From JBCCXL01 sp039191605 (GTDB lineage Bacteria > Acidobacteriota > Thermoanaerobaculia > Multivoradales > JAHZIX01), in the NCBI GenBank assembly GCA_039191605.1, contig JBCCXL010000021.1:52666-116665 (forward strand): 64,000 bases of DNA. The letters run 5' to 3'. A program made the position numbers and the translations under genes. Below, in pieces: positions 8,347 through 16,808 of this stretch. The notes beneath the pieces were generated by a model. The model saw only the letters and a list, made by a program, of their open reading frames with translations, was not told the origin of the DNA and made no database searches. How positions within the stretch are numbered: the first letter of the stretch is position 1; each line of letters begins with the position of its first letter.

Positions 8347-9438
8347 ATGTCAAAACTAGCTCCATACGACACCTATAAATATGACTTCATCAACGCGCGA
8401 GGCATCCTGACCCGCGAAAACGTTGAGAGCATCATCAATGAAGCTGGCTATCACGCCAACAACTACACCATCACCGAGCGCTCGACTGACAAGGGTTTCC
8501 TGGCCGAGGGGAGCCCAGTAATGGCCCTAACCTCTCTTCGCAACGCCGCCAAGCGGCTGAAGATCGCGGTGGAGATCACCTCACCCAATGACTACGGTGA
8601 CGGCGACAGGACCCCCTATCCCCCCGACGGCAACCTCGCCGATGAGTACACCATTTACCTACAGAACGAGTCGGAGTCGACCCAGGTGTTCTGGTTCTTC
8701 CTTGAGCGTCCCGAAGAGCTCATCTCTGACCCCCTGGTGTACGCGAACTCCGACATCCACCTCGCCGTCTCGCCCCATTCTCCTTCCGTCGACACCTTCA
8801 CCGTTCCCGTGCAGTACCTTGTCGGTGCCGGAGCCGGCAACAACGCCGTCGGCCTCGATGTGAGAATCGACTCGACGATCATCGAGAAAGCTCACCTTGG
8901 AGAAGAGTTCTCCGCGGTCTACGCCGATGTGCCGCCGAACCAGGGCCCAACGTTGAGCCGCACCGGGACCGGTGCGGGGGAGAACAGCCTCTCCATCAGC
9001 TCAAATCCCTTCGATCAGGCGAATAACGAGGCCAACGGCTGGTACAGCAATATGTCCTTCGGCATCCAGACCGCCCAGGGCTTCGCGGGCATGACCTGGT
9101 CTCCGAATCCCAACCAGCGGCGGACCCTCACCCCGACCCTGACCTTCTACGTCGCCGTGGGCGAATTCGGCCAGAACAGGCTCGCCTCCTGGACGACGGT
9201 CTCCATCGACAGCGCCGAGCTGGTGGTGCCGCGAGACTTCGCTCAGCGGAAGGCGACCGTCACCTACACCTCTCGGGGTCAGTGGGTCGTCACCCCGGGA
9301 GCTCCCAGCCTGGCGGATTCTATCGGCGGCTCCGCCGGCGGATCCCTCGGCAACCTGATCGAGTCTCAGCGTTTGCTGGCCCAGGCTCAATCGAATTTGC
9401 TCTCTCTCTCGACAGGCTACGCCGAGAGGCAAGACTGA
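8347..9438 (+). CDS. unrecognised two-part protein, founder of a local family under sigma-54 control
   Basis: A 363-aa protein without signal peptide or membrane span. Residues 1-85 are a small mixed alpha/beta domain (from YKYDFINARGILT to VEITSPNDY). Residues about 100-330 form a second, Gly/Ser/Asn/Pro-rich, beta-looking domain with landmarks TQVFWFFLERPEEL, VGAGAGNNAVGLDV, GFAGMTWSPNP and TVTYTSRGQWVV. The C-terminal 35 residues are Gly/Ser then Gln-rich. The second domain recurs alone in the next gene (9543), and the full protein recurs as a pseudogene at 36862. No known family was recognised. An AAAGGA site precedes the ATG. Transcription is probably from the sigma-54 promoter at 8221. 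The fold suggests a structural or binding protein, but this is inference. Confidence 0.85.
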   Translation: MSKLAPYDTYKYDFINARGILTRENVESIINEAGYHANNYTITERSTDKGFLAEGSPVMALTSLRNAAKRLKIAVEITSPNDYGDGDRTPYPPDGNLADEYTIYLQNESESTQVFWFFLERPEELISDPLVYANSDIHLAVSPHSPSVDTFTVPVQYLVGAGAGNNAVGLDVRIDSTIIEKAHLGEEFSAVYADVPPNQGPTLSRTGTGAGENSLSISSNPFDQANNEANGWYSNMSFGIQTAQGFAGMTWSPNPNQRRTLTPTLTFYVAVGEFGQNRLASWTTVSIDSAELVVPRDFAQRKATVTYTSRGQWVVTPGAPSLADSIGGSAGGSLGNLIESQRLLAQAQSNLLSLSTGYAERQD

Positions 9439-9444
9439 TCACTA

Positions 9445-9500
9445 AGACACCAGGCGCGTTCCGGCTCGCTCTTTCAAGAGCCCAGCACCGCCTGGTGTCT
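9445..9500 (+). terminator. intergenic stem-loop after the 8347 gene
   Basis: AGACACCAGGCG (9445-9456) pairs perfectly with CGCCTGGTGTCT (9489-9500), and a smaller GGCTC/GAGCC stem sits inside the loop. Only a short pyrimidine run (ccctttccct) follows, so it may be a leaky terminator or an mRNA-stabilising hairpin that sets the relative expression of the two paralogues. Confidence 0.5.
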
Positions 9501-9542
9501 CCCTTTCCCTACCCCGTCAAATTCAGCTCTTGCTCCCTACCC

Positions 9543-10238
9543 ATGGCTGCCGAGTATCAAATCTTTCTGGTCAACGAGTCCGTCCGTCCGCAGGTGTTCT
9601 CGTGCTTCCTCCAGCCGCCGGCGGAGCTGCTCGGTGACGTGGAGGTCTACGCCAACTCCGGAGTCTCGCTCCTGGTGGAGCCAAACTCTCCATCGATGGA
9701 TGCTTTCACCCTCTACGATCAATATTTGCTCGGAGCCGGAAGTAGCCGCGCCGCCGTCGAGCCCCGAGCGATCCTTCGTTCCACCATCGAGCTTCCGGCC
9801 TCCCTACGCAATCGATTCCTTGCCACCTTCGCCGAGATACCTCCACCCCAAAACCCTCTCCTCGACCTTCTCGGGAATGGAGCCGGAAGCCAGCGGATCC
9901 GGGTTCGAACCAACGCCTACGATCAGGAAGAGAACCACGCCCACGGGTGGTTTGAGCATCTCTCCTTCGGCATCTCAACTCACCAGGGGTTCTCCGGCGT
10001 AACTTGGTCTCCAACCCCCCGAGAGCGTTGGACCTTCACCCCTTCCCCAGCAGTTCATCTCGTCGCCGGGGACCTGCTGCCTAACCAGCTGATCCCCTGG
10101 CAGGAGATCGCCGGCAACAGCGGCGTTGTCAGCATCCCCGATTCCTTTTCGCTGCGAAAAGCTACAGCGACCTATTCCTCCCGTGGACTATGGGAGATCT
10201 CCCCCGGGGCTCCCCGCAGCGGCCAGGACATTCTTTAA
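9543..10238 (+). CDS. unrecognised paralogue of the second domain of the 8347 protein
   Basis: A 231-aa protein matching residues ~100-335 of the upstream protein. Shared landmarks include EYQIFLVNES, PPAELLGDVEVYANS, YLLGAGSSRAAV, HGWFEHLSFGIST, GFSGVTWSPTP and ATYSSRGLWEISPGAP. The N-terminal 85-residue domain is absent. The ATG at 9543 fits the homology; the frame is open further upstream to 9282, but that part overlaps the previous gene and shows no homology. No clear ribosome-binding site is visible. It follows the 8347 gene by 104 bases with a stem-loop between, so co-transcription with possible attenuation is likely. Function unknown. Confidence 0.75.
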   Translation: MAAEYQIFLVNESVRPQVFSCFLQPPAELLGDVEVYANSGVSLLVEPNSPSMDAFTLYDQYLLGAGSSRAAVEPRAILRSTIELPASLRNRFLATFAEIPPPQNPLLDLLGNGAGSQRIRVRTNAYDQEENHAHGWFEHLSFGISTHQGFSGVTWSPTPRERWTFTPSPAVHLVAGDLLPNQLIPWQEIAGNSGVVSIPDSFSLRKATATYSSRGLWEISPGAPRSGQDIL

Positions 10239-10406
10239 GGCAACGGTTTCGCAGCTCACACTCCTCTGAAGAGCGAATAATTGAATTGCTGCCAACCATG
10301 AACACTCGCCCTGCCACACCTCCCAGGCTCCTCAAGAGCGCAGAGATACACTTCCTCCTGCAGATCAGCCCCGGAGAATCACTACCCTGAGGAGGAAGAC
10401 ACGAAC

Positions 10407-10772
10407 ATGTTCCAGCTTGACGATACGAAGACACCCACCATGCCTCTGGAAGAAGCCCTTGCCCGCGGGCAACAGGAGGGCCTGGACCAAGAGGTCTTCG
10501 AGGTCTTCGCGTTTGCGGCTCAGGAAGAAGCGGCCAAGCTCCCCAATCCCCGGGGAAGCAAAAAAGCTCGGACGGATAAATTCGACGCGAGATTGGTCGA
10601 GCTCTGCAACAAGGTAGGGGACCCGATCCCCGTTCGCTTTCGGCTGGTGGCCGACCAGGACGTTCGGGGAAACGAAAAATGGTACTTCCGTTCCAGCAGC
10701 CTGAGGCTGCATTACAAGGGGACCGGAAGCGATGGGAACCGCTATCTGGCCCGGGTGTTCAAGGATCACTAG
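10407..10772 (+). CDS. unrecognised 121-aa cytoplasmic protein
   Basis: Starts MFQLDDTKTPTMPLEEAL at 10407 with a strong GAGGAGGAAG site about 10 bases upstream. The N-terminal half is helical and Glu/Ala-rich. The C-terminal half (PIPVRFRLVADQDV to the end) looks beta-rich. No signal peptide. It is the third plus-strand gene after the sigma-54 promoter at 8221 and is convergent with the second activator gene, so it may belong to the same transcription unit. No known family was recognised. Confidence 0.7.
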   Translation: MFQLDDTKTPTMPLEEALARGQQEGLDQEVFEVFAFAAQEEAAKLPNPRGSKKARTDKFDARLVELCNKVGDPIPVRFRLVADQDVRGNEKWYFRSSSLRLHYKGTGSDGNRYLARVFKDH

Positions 10773-10821
10773 AGAGACAGCGAGTCGGAGTCCTCTACCT
10801 GCTCTACTGGTGAGCTAATCC

Positions 10822-12528
10822 TCAGCTCTGCTCGATCCCTAGCTCTTGGAGCCGGCTCCGTAAGCCCTGAGGCGACACTCTCAACTCCTGAGCCATCGCC
10901 GCCAGGTCTCCCTGATGGCGCTCTAGGCTCTGCTCTAGCTCTTCCCGCTCGAGATCCGTCGCTCTTCGAATGGTCTCGCTGCGATCGATCAGCGCGTAGA
11001 GCGAGGTGCGGGCGATATTGAGATGTTGCGCCGTCGGCTTGAGCTTCCAGCCGTTCACCCGAAGCGCCTCCAGGAGCTCTTCGTCGGAGATCACCTTCGG
11101 CGGCCGATGGAGCTTGATCGGCCCCGAGACCGGCTCCGCTACTGGCTCCGGAGAAGGCAAGGATGCCCCCCCTGGCGCCGGCACTGGCGTCTCTGCAGAA
11201 CTCTGAGGACGCAGCAGTTCTCCCAGCTCTCGCATCGTCTGTTCGCCACCCGCGGCCCCTTTGACCGCTAGCCAGCTGGCCACGTTCCGCAGCTGCCGCA
11301 CATTCCCCGGCCACTCAAAGCCCACCAGTCGCGAGACCAGCGCGGAGGATGGCCAGGGTCTCCCGTCCGGCGAAACCCGAACAGTCTGTTGGCCTTGGTC
11401 CTGCCCTAGAAAGTGGAAGAAGAGCCGCGCGATGTCCTCGCGGCGCTCTCGCAGTGGCGGCACCTTCAGGGTATAGCCGGCCAGGCGATGCAATAGCGCG
11501 GGGCGAAAGCGGTTCGCCGCCATCGCCGCCTCGAGATCACTGTCGGTGGCGGCAACAACTCGGGCGTCAAAAGGCAGAGGCTCCACGCTGCCCACCGGAG
11601 TGATCTCTCGGGACTCCAGCGCCCGCAACAGCAGCACCTGAATCTCCAGCGGCGCTTCCCCGATCTCGTCGAGAAAGATCGTTCCCCGCTGAGCCTTCTG
11701 GAAAAAGCCGATCTTCCGGCGATCGGCCCCGGTAAAGGCCCCCTTCGATGTCCCGAAGAGCTCCGCCGCGGCGAGGGTCGGCGGCAGCGCCGCAAGGCTC
11801 ACCGCAACGAAAGGCCCCTTCCGTCCGCTCTCGTTGTGCAGCGCCCGGGCGACGAGTTCTTTTCCAGTGCCCGTCTCCCCGCGCAACAGAACGGGTAAAT
11901 CGAGCCCCGCAATGGCGCGAATCTCCTGGCGCAATCGCGCGATGCCATGGTGCTGCCCGACCAAGCCCATCGACCCGCCCAAGCCTACCGGGGAGTCGGC
12001 CTTCACTGCGACGTTGGGAACCATGTGGAGCAACAGGCTGATCCGGTACCCGAGCTCCAAGACGACTCCAGCGGCCACATCCTCCAAGGAGAAAGAGCAT
12101 TGAGCTGACGCTCTCTCTCCATCGACGACTACCGGAGTTCGAGTCGAGCCCAAATCGAGGGTCACAAAGCTCGGCCCCTCACCACCCCTAAGCCGAATCG
12201 GCGAGCGGCTGATGTGCGTCACCTCCAAAGGCCGGGCGATCTCGGAGCTCGGATTCCGAAAGAGAGGCTCGAGACGTGACAGCTTGACGGATCGGCCCGC
12301 GGCCAGAGCCGGGAGCGGCAGCAGGTCTCCCACCCGTCCCCAATCGGGGTGCCCGAGGATCGTCAACCCCGGCACCAGAGACTCTGCACCTTGGTTCGCG
12401 CCAATACCTCCCGTGACCTCAGTATCGAGATCGTCGAAATCGAGCGCGGAAGGCTGCGGCAGAGAAGACCGCTCTTGAGATGACGTAGGGACGTCCTTTC
12501 GTCGCCATGGGCCTCGGATTGGATTCAT
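10822..12528 (-). CDS. second sigma-54-dependent activator with FHA-like N-terminus
   Basis: A 568-aa enhancer-binding protein paralogous to the one at 5609 along its whole length. Order: FHA-like N-terminus (around LEVTHISRSPIRL, residues ~90-170), AAA+ domain with Walker A RGETGTGKE, GAFTGA loop, Walker B TIFLDEIGEAP and EWPGNVRQLRN, a Pro-rich linker, then a Fis-type helix-turn-helix (QHLNIARTSLYALIDR) and a second HTH-like tail (ELRVSPQGLRSRLQELG). The start is ATG 12528; the site before it (TAGGAC) is modest. With 5609 it brackets the sigma-54-promoted gene cluster. Phosphopeptide control through the FHA-like part is inference from the family. Confidence 0.88.
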   Translation of the reverse strand: MNPIRGPWRRKDVPTSSQERSSLPQPSALDFDDLDTEVTGGIGANQGAESLVPGLTILGHPDWGRVGDLLPLPALAAGRSVKLSRLEPLFRNPSSEIARPLEVTHISRSPIRLRGGEGPSFVTLDLGSTRTPVVVDGERASAQCSFSLEDVAAGVVLELGYRISLLLHMVPNVAVKADSPVGLGGSMGLVGQHHGIARLRQEIRAIAGLDLPVLLRGETGTGKELVARALHNESGRKGPFVAVSLAALPPTLAAAELFGTSKGAFTGADRRKIGFFQKAQRGTIFLDEIGEAPLEIQVLLLRALESREITPVGSVEPLPFDARVVAATDSDLEAAMAANRFRPALLHRLAGYTLKVPPLRERREDIARLFFHFLGQDQGQQTVRVSPDGRPWPSSALVSRLVGFEWPGNVRQLRNVASWLAVKGAAGGEQTMRELGELLRPQSSAETPVPAPGGASLPSPEPVAEPVSGPIKLHRPPKVISDEELLEALRVNGWKLKPTAQHLNIARTSLYALIDRSETIRRATDLEREELEQSLERHQGDLAAMAQELRVSPQGLRSRLQELGIEQS

Positions 12529-12859
12529 CGTCCTACCGAAGCCTTCTTCTTCTTCATTGGTGATCGCCTTTCAGTTTACCTCAGCCCCCTGAAGAGCCGG
12601 GGATTTTTGCCTTGGGCCCAAAAGCTAATTCGATGTCCGGTGTCGCGCCGTAGAGGGAACTAATAGGTACTGCAAAGTTGATACCGACGCTCTAGCCCCC
12701 ATCTCTTCGATACTTCCTGGTCCCTACCCATGCTCGCGCTCCGTCATCCGGCCGATACACCAGTGTCGAGTGTCGCCTCTCTGCTAGCATTCCGCAGGCT
12801 CGCACTCCACAACTCACTCAATCCATCGAAACATCGTCTGCGATCGAGGTGGCAGCATC
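12529..12859. other. intergenic region between the divergent activator and ECF genes
   Basis: About 330 bases that must hold both promoters. A short iterated word, GTGTCGAGTGTCG, occurs near 12763-12775; related GTGTC-rich words occur in other intergenic stretches (about 25700, 50640). No clear -35/-10 or sigma-54 element could be assigned. Confidence 0.35.
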
Positions 12860-13507
12860 GTGCAGACTGAAGCCCGTCCCCAGGGCACGCCGGCAGTGGA
12901 CCCCGCTCTTCTGCTGGAGCGCATCCAGGCGGGGGATTCCGAGGCCGAGGATCGGCTTGTGGAGCTCTTCCAGCGGGGCGTCCGGCTCCTCCTGCGGCGT
13001 CTCGTCGGCGACCCTGCGCTGGTCGACGACCTGGTGCAGGAAACCTTCGCCCTGGTGATCGCCAAGGCTCGGCGGGGAGAGATCCTGCAGCCGGATCGGC
13101 TCTCCGGCTTTGTTCGCAGCACCGCCCGGAACCTGCTGATCGCCGATCGACGCCGGGAAGCTCGCTACGTCAGCGTCGAGGACTCCGAGACCATGAGTCA
13201 TTTAGCGCAACAAGCGCCAGTAAGACCGACCAGCAGTGAGCCAGAGCCCGCCCCCCTCGACCGCATGCTGCGGGAGGAAGAAGGGCGGCTGGTACGCCAG
13301 CTCCTCGACGAGCTGCGATTCGACCGCGACCGGGAGCTCTTGATCCGCTTCTACCTTACGGAGGACGAAAAGGAACGGCTGTGCTCTGACCTCAGCATCG
13401 CGCCAGAGCACTTCCGGCGGGTCCTCTTTCGCGCCCGACAGCGCCTGCGGGAGCTTTGGGAGCAGTGGGAGCGGCAGCAAGGAATGAAGAGGAGGGCCAC
13501 GGGATGA
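12860..13507 (+). CDS. ECF sigma factor
   Basis: A 215-aa RNA polymerase sigma factor of the ECF class. Region 2 runs at about residues 15-90, with VDDLVQETFALVIAK and the FVRSTARNLLIADRRR helix that contacts the -10 element and core polymerase. Region 4 is at about 150-205 (LSIAPEHFRRVLFRARQRLREL), a helix-turn-helix for the -35 element. The GTG start at 12860 has GAGGTGG upstream. The stop overlaps the start of the following membrane protein (ATGA), the usual arrangement for a sigma/anti-sigma pair. Confidence 0.88.
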   Translation: MQTEARPQGTPAVDPALLLERIQAGDSEAEDRLVELFQRGVRLLLRRLVGDPALVDDLVQETFALVIAKARRGEILQPDRLSGFVRSTARNLLIADRRREARYVSVEDSETMSHLAQQAPVRPTSSEPEPAPLDRMLREEEGRLVRQLLDELRFDRDRELLIRFYLTEDEKERLCSDLSIAPEHFRRVLFRARQRLRELWEQWERQQGMKRRATG

Positions 13508-14364
13508 GCCTAGATGATCAAACCATCGAAGAGGGCCAGTGGGTCGACCTCTACGTCGCCGGGAAGCTCTCGCCAGAAGACACCGCGAGGTTCGAGGAGT
13601 ACTTCCTCACCCGCGACGATTTAATCGATCAGATCGAGGCCGCCGAGCGACTCCAGCGCGGGCTGCGCCAGGTGGCGGAGGAAGAAGTCACCCGAGCGAC
13701 CCTCCAGGCGAGCGTCGAAGCGGCTCAGCAGCGCTCCTGGCGCCGCCGCGCCGGGATCCTCGCCTTCGTCGCCGTCGTCGCCACGGGCCTGCTCTTCTTG
13801 TGGAATCAGCGGCAGGTCCAGCAGCTCTCCGAAGAGCTGAGGATCGCCCAGGTCGAGCTCGAGGAGGTGCGCAACGCCACTCCGCCGCAGATCACCGAGC
13901 TCCAGGCACAGCTAGACCAAGCGCGGCGGGAGCTAGAAACTGAACGGGAAGCCTGGTCCCTCGAGCTGGACTCAGCGAAGGGGCGAGCGGAACAGATCGC
14001 AGCCCAGCTAGCCATAGCCCAGGCGCCGAGGATCATCTCCCAGATCATCTCGCTGAGCCCGCTCCGGGCCGGCAACGGGGAAGAGCCCGCCACCGTCGTG
14101 CAGCGGCCTGAGGAAGGTCAGTCCTTAGTGCTCGCCCTCGACACTCGCGGAGCGCCGGGATCTCGCTATCGCGGCACCGTGCAGCGAGGTGACACCGTAG
14201 TGTGGCAGGCCAGCGACCTCGAAGCGGACGCCTACGGGAGCGTGACCCTCTCCTTCTCGTCAGACAGCCTGCAAGCAGGAATCTACTCGATCTCGCTCAA
14301 GCCATTGGATTCTGCAGGAGGAGACGAGGCGGTGGTGTATCGACTCCGGCTCGAGGATCGGTGA
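13504..14364 (+). CDS. membrane anti-sigma-like protein with coiled coil
   Basis: A 286-aa protein that starts inside the stop of the ECF sigma gene, so translation is coupled. The cytoplasmic N-terminus (~1-80) has the EGQWVDLYVAGKLSPEDTARFEEYFL pattern typical of anti-sigma N-termini, but no zinc-binding His/Cys cluster. One membrane span (~83-101) is followed by a long coiled coil (~102-180) and a beta-rich C-terminal domain of about 90 residues. Its role is probably to hold the ECF factor at the membrane and release it on an envelope signal; this is inferred from gene order and topology. The last ~30 codons and the 3' flank are duplicated at 15722-15809. Confidence 0.75.
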   Translation: MSLDDQTIEEGQWVDLYVAGKLSPEDTARFEEYFLTRDDLIDQIEAAERLQRGLRQVAEEEVTRATLQASVEAAQQRSWRRRAGILAFVAVVATGLLFLWNQRQVQQLSEELRIAQVELEEVRNATPPQITELQAQLDQARRELETEREAWSLELDSAKGRAEQIAAQLAIAQAPRIISQIISLSPLRAGNGEEPATVVQRPEEGQSLVLALDTRGAPGSRYRGTVQRGDTVVWQASDLEADAYGSVTLSFSSDSLQAGIYSISLKPLDSAGGDEAVVYRLRLEDR

Positions 14365-14600
14365 GCTTTGTCGAAGCAGCTCCGTCTTTCGTAAGACCTT
14401 CTCTACGCCTCCTAGCGTCCGCCGCCTCAAAGCGTCTATCCAGCACAGCAGCTAGGCTGCTCAGCTAACGAAAGCATCTATCCGTCAACTTGCGGTGGAG
14501 ACCTGACTCCCCCATGAGATGAGAGGGAGGCAGCGTAGGAAAGCGGAATCAACTCCCTGGAGGCAGCTGGATGTTCTCCGCAGCAAAGACCCCCGGCCGC
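14278..14600. repeat. copy 1 of a segmental duplication
   Basis: The end of the anti-sigma gene, its 3' flank and the 3' end of the first FAAEN-family gene reappear at 15722-16045 with clear similarity over more than 300 bases. Matching blocks include ATCTACTCGATCTCGCTCAA, AAGCATCTATCCGTCA and GTAGGAAAGCGG (ATAGGAAAGCGG in copy 2). This shows that the array at 14.5-21.9 kb grew at least partly by tandem duplication. Confidence 0.75.
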
Positions 14601-15364
14601 TGAGTAGGGTCATCATCATCGCAGTCCTCATCGGCCAGGCTCGAGGGATCCACTAGAAGGCCTCCGACGACAAGTCCTTCAGTTTCCACCCATACGAAAA
14701 TCCACTTCTTCTTCCCATCACTCATCCTACATTTCTCATGCCACATTACGGACCAAACTCTCACTCCTCCGGCAGTGAGCACCTCCAAGATCGGGTCATA
14801 CACTTTATTCTCCCCCTTCCTCAGAGCGGAAGCCCCCGACGTATCACGTATATCAAAACATTCAACAGTGGCATTATCACCAGCATACTTCAGCACAACC
14901 TTATAGCCAGGCAATATCGGCTTCAATCTTGTGCCTCCAAAGTTGTTAATCTTGAATACTTTCTCTTCAAACCCCTGACCCTCGCGCCCAACAAGGCGCT
15001 TACCTGAAGGCTCCTCACACGGCCCCGTGCCATCCCTTCGCTTCCCTCCGAAGAGAACGGGCAACGCCCCCTCTCTTTCAAAATCGCCAATGGCGTATGG
15101 CGGCCTAGGCCTCTGCATATCTAGAAAGGGATTTATTACCACGACTTCATACTCCAGGGATTTACCGCCCGCCCTTGAAGCATCCTCAGACATGCCTAAA
15201 TAAATACAGTCGGCCCCATTCACGCAATGCACCCTGAGCCTCGCCGTACAATCCTGATAAATAAACAACTTATCCTTTGGAAGGAAATCAAAACTCTGAT
15301 CAACTGGATTAAAATCTGGAGGGAATTTAGAACAGAAACCACCATTGACATCTTCCATCTCCAT
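14549..15364 (-). CDS. FAAEN-family protein 1 (unrecognised family)
   Basis: About 271 aa, no signal peptide. Landmarks in order: FPPDFNPVDQSFDFLPKDK and LFIYQD near the N-terminus, INPFLDMQRPRPPYAIGDF in the middle, PVLFGGKR, INNFGGTRLKPILPGYKVVL, VWSVMWHEK, and a C-terminal RPGVFAAEN with a short tail. The order is conserved in all eight paralogues of this window. AAGGAG lies 6 bases before ATG 15364; ATG 15367 is an alternative, and the longer frame from 15565 lacks homology. The closest paralogue is the distant copy at 49351, not the neighbours. By eye the gene is much more AT-rich than the kinase and sigma genes. Function unknown. Confidence 0.8.
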   Translation of the reverse strand: MEMEDVNGGFCSKFPPDFNPVDQSFDFLPKDKLFIYQDCTARLRVHCVNGADCIYLGMSEDASRAGGKSLEYEVVVINPFLDMQRPRPPYAIGDFEREGALPVLFGGKRRDGTGPCEEPSGKRLVGREGQGFEEKVFKINNFGGTRLKPILPGYKVVLKYAGDNATVECFDIRDTSGASALRKGENKVYDPILEVLTAGGVRVWSVMWHEKCRMSDGKKKWIFVWVETEGLVVGGLLVDPSSLADEDCDDDDPTQRPGVFAAENIQLPPGS

Positions 15365-15721
15365 CATGAACTCCTTCTTGCTAATTAGGGTATTCCAAAC
15401 GCTTAGACCGCTGATTCGCTCACAGTCCCTCCTACCTGTATGGCAGCCGTCACAGGAGCGACTCCCTACTTGGACCTTCGAACGGATTCGACGATAAGTC
15501 GAGCCCCCAGGAACCACTGAGACACTCGCAGCCAGCTCATCGTAGATCCGGAGCCAGCCAATCACCCGATAGTGAAGACGCCGTCCAATAATAGAACGAT
15601 CGCCACCGGCGGCCCCCGAATTACTCTAGCTGTACATGACATGGTGCCGCGACAGGCTCCATTCCGTCGTTGAGCAATGTACGGTAGAAGATCGACACAG
15701 AGTGTGCGGTTGTCCCCGGCT
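15365..15721. other. upstream region of FAAEN gene 1
   Basis: About 360 bases, presumably the promoter region of the minus-strand gene ending at 14549. No homology, hairpin or sigma-54-like element was recognised. The frame stays open upstream to 15565 but has no family-like sequence or ribosome-binding site. Confidence 0.35.
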
Positions 15722-16045
15722 GAGATCTACTCGATCTCGCTCAAGCTGTTGGCTTCAGCAGTAAGAGACGAGGCGGTCGTCTATCGGCTTCGACTCCAGG
15801 AGAGATGAGCTTCGTCGAACCAGTTCCGTCTTTCGTAAAACCTTCTCCTCGACCCCTAGTGTCTGCCGCCCGACGGCGCCGCCGCCAGCGCAGCAGCTAT
15901 GCCCTCAGTTCACTGAAAGCATCTATCCGTCAGCTTGCAGTAAAGACCTGACTCCACCACGAGAAGAGAGTAGAGGGACGCAGCATAGGAAAGCGGCATT
16001 ACCTCTCGGGAGGCGACTGGATATTCTCAGCAGCAAAGACACCGG
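15722..16045. pseudogene. duplicated remnant of the anti-sigma gene end (copy 2 of the repeat)
   Basis: Bases 15722-15809 on the plus strand encode a degraded copy of the last ~28 codons of the anti-sigma-like gene (EIYSISLKLL... to YRLRLQER and a stop), with no upstream gene body. Similarity to 14278-14600 continues through the 3' flank into the end of FAAEN gene 2. It is therefore a by-product of the duplication that produced that gene, not an independent locus. Confidence 0.7.
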
Positions 16046-16724
16046 CTCTCTGCTCTATGGAAATATCGTGGTTCGGCGGCTCGAGGATTCCGGTCATCAT
16101 AGCTCCAACAAAGACCATCAAAAAGCGGCGTAAAGGAAAGCCATCAGCCTCTATCCAATAAATACTATAGATAGAAAGACCTTCAATTTCGTCATAGATC
16201 ACGGTAGGTACCGAAAAGGCCCCTGGCAGCCTCTCTCCTCGGGCATTGAGAAGCTGAAACTTAGACAAGGTTCCCAAAGTGAAGGTCAGCGCAACTCGGT
16301 AGCAAACGACGAAGGGATCCTGGTTTTCTCCAAATCCAAAAATCCTGAAGTTGACGCTTCCGTCGCTCCCTTTGCCAATATCAGGGCATACGGTGGGCGT
16401 TTTCGGCTGCACTTCTTGATCGATTCGCTCCCCACCGAAGAGGAATGGAGCCTCTCCCTTCCTCGCCAACACCCCAACAACGTAGGGTGGTCGCGGCCTT
16501 TGGCCCGCGAAAAAAGGGTGGGGGTTCAGAATGACTACGCGATCTCCACTCCAGCAATGAGTGCCCTTCCAGAGGTACCTTCGAGCCCCGGCGATGCCGC
16601 GTAACCCGAAGCGCCGTCTCTTATACCTGAATACCTGCTTATCACGACGGTAATCGAAGAATTCCCCACCGTCATCATCGTCCAACGGATACTTGAATCG
16701 GAACGTGAAGCAAGGTCGATTCAA
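15999..16724 (-). CDS. FAAEN-family protein 2 (unrecognised family)
   Basis: 241 aa. The TTG start at 16724 is supported by a strong AGGAGG seven bases upstream. Family landmarks: FRFKYPLDDDDGGEFFDYRRDK, VFRYKRR, LNPHPFFAGQRPRPPYVVGVL, PFLFGGERI, FGFGENQDPFVVCYRVALTF, YSIYWIEADG and the C-terminal RAGVFAAEN with tail IQSPPER. The tail resembles that of paralogue 1 (IQLPPGS), agreeing with the DNA-level duplication linking the two 3' ends. No signal peptide or membrane span. Function unknown. Confidence 0.8.
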   Translation of the reverse strand: MNRPCFTFRFKYPLDDDDGGEFFDYRRDKQVFRYKRRRFGLRGIAGARRYLWKGTHCWSGDRVVILNPHPFFAGQRPRPPYVVGVLARKGEAPFLFGGERIDQEVQPKTPTVCPDIGKGSDGSVNFRIFGFGENQDPFVVCYRVALTFTLGTLSKFQLLNARGERLPGAFSVPTVIYDEIEGLSIYSIYWIEADGFPLRRFLMVFVGAMMTGILEPPNHDISIEQRAGVFAAENIQSPPER

Positions 16725-16808
16725 AGTTCTTCCTCCTAGAGAACCGTACTTGGGCTCCCTCTTTCAGCTACTGGACCCAGAGTAGCCTTCCGAAGCCGCA
16801 TCGCACGA

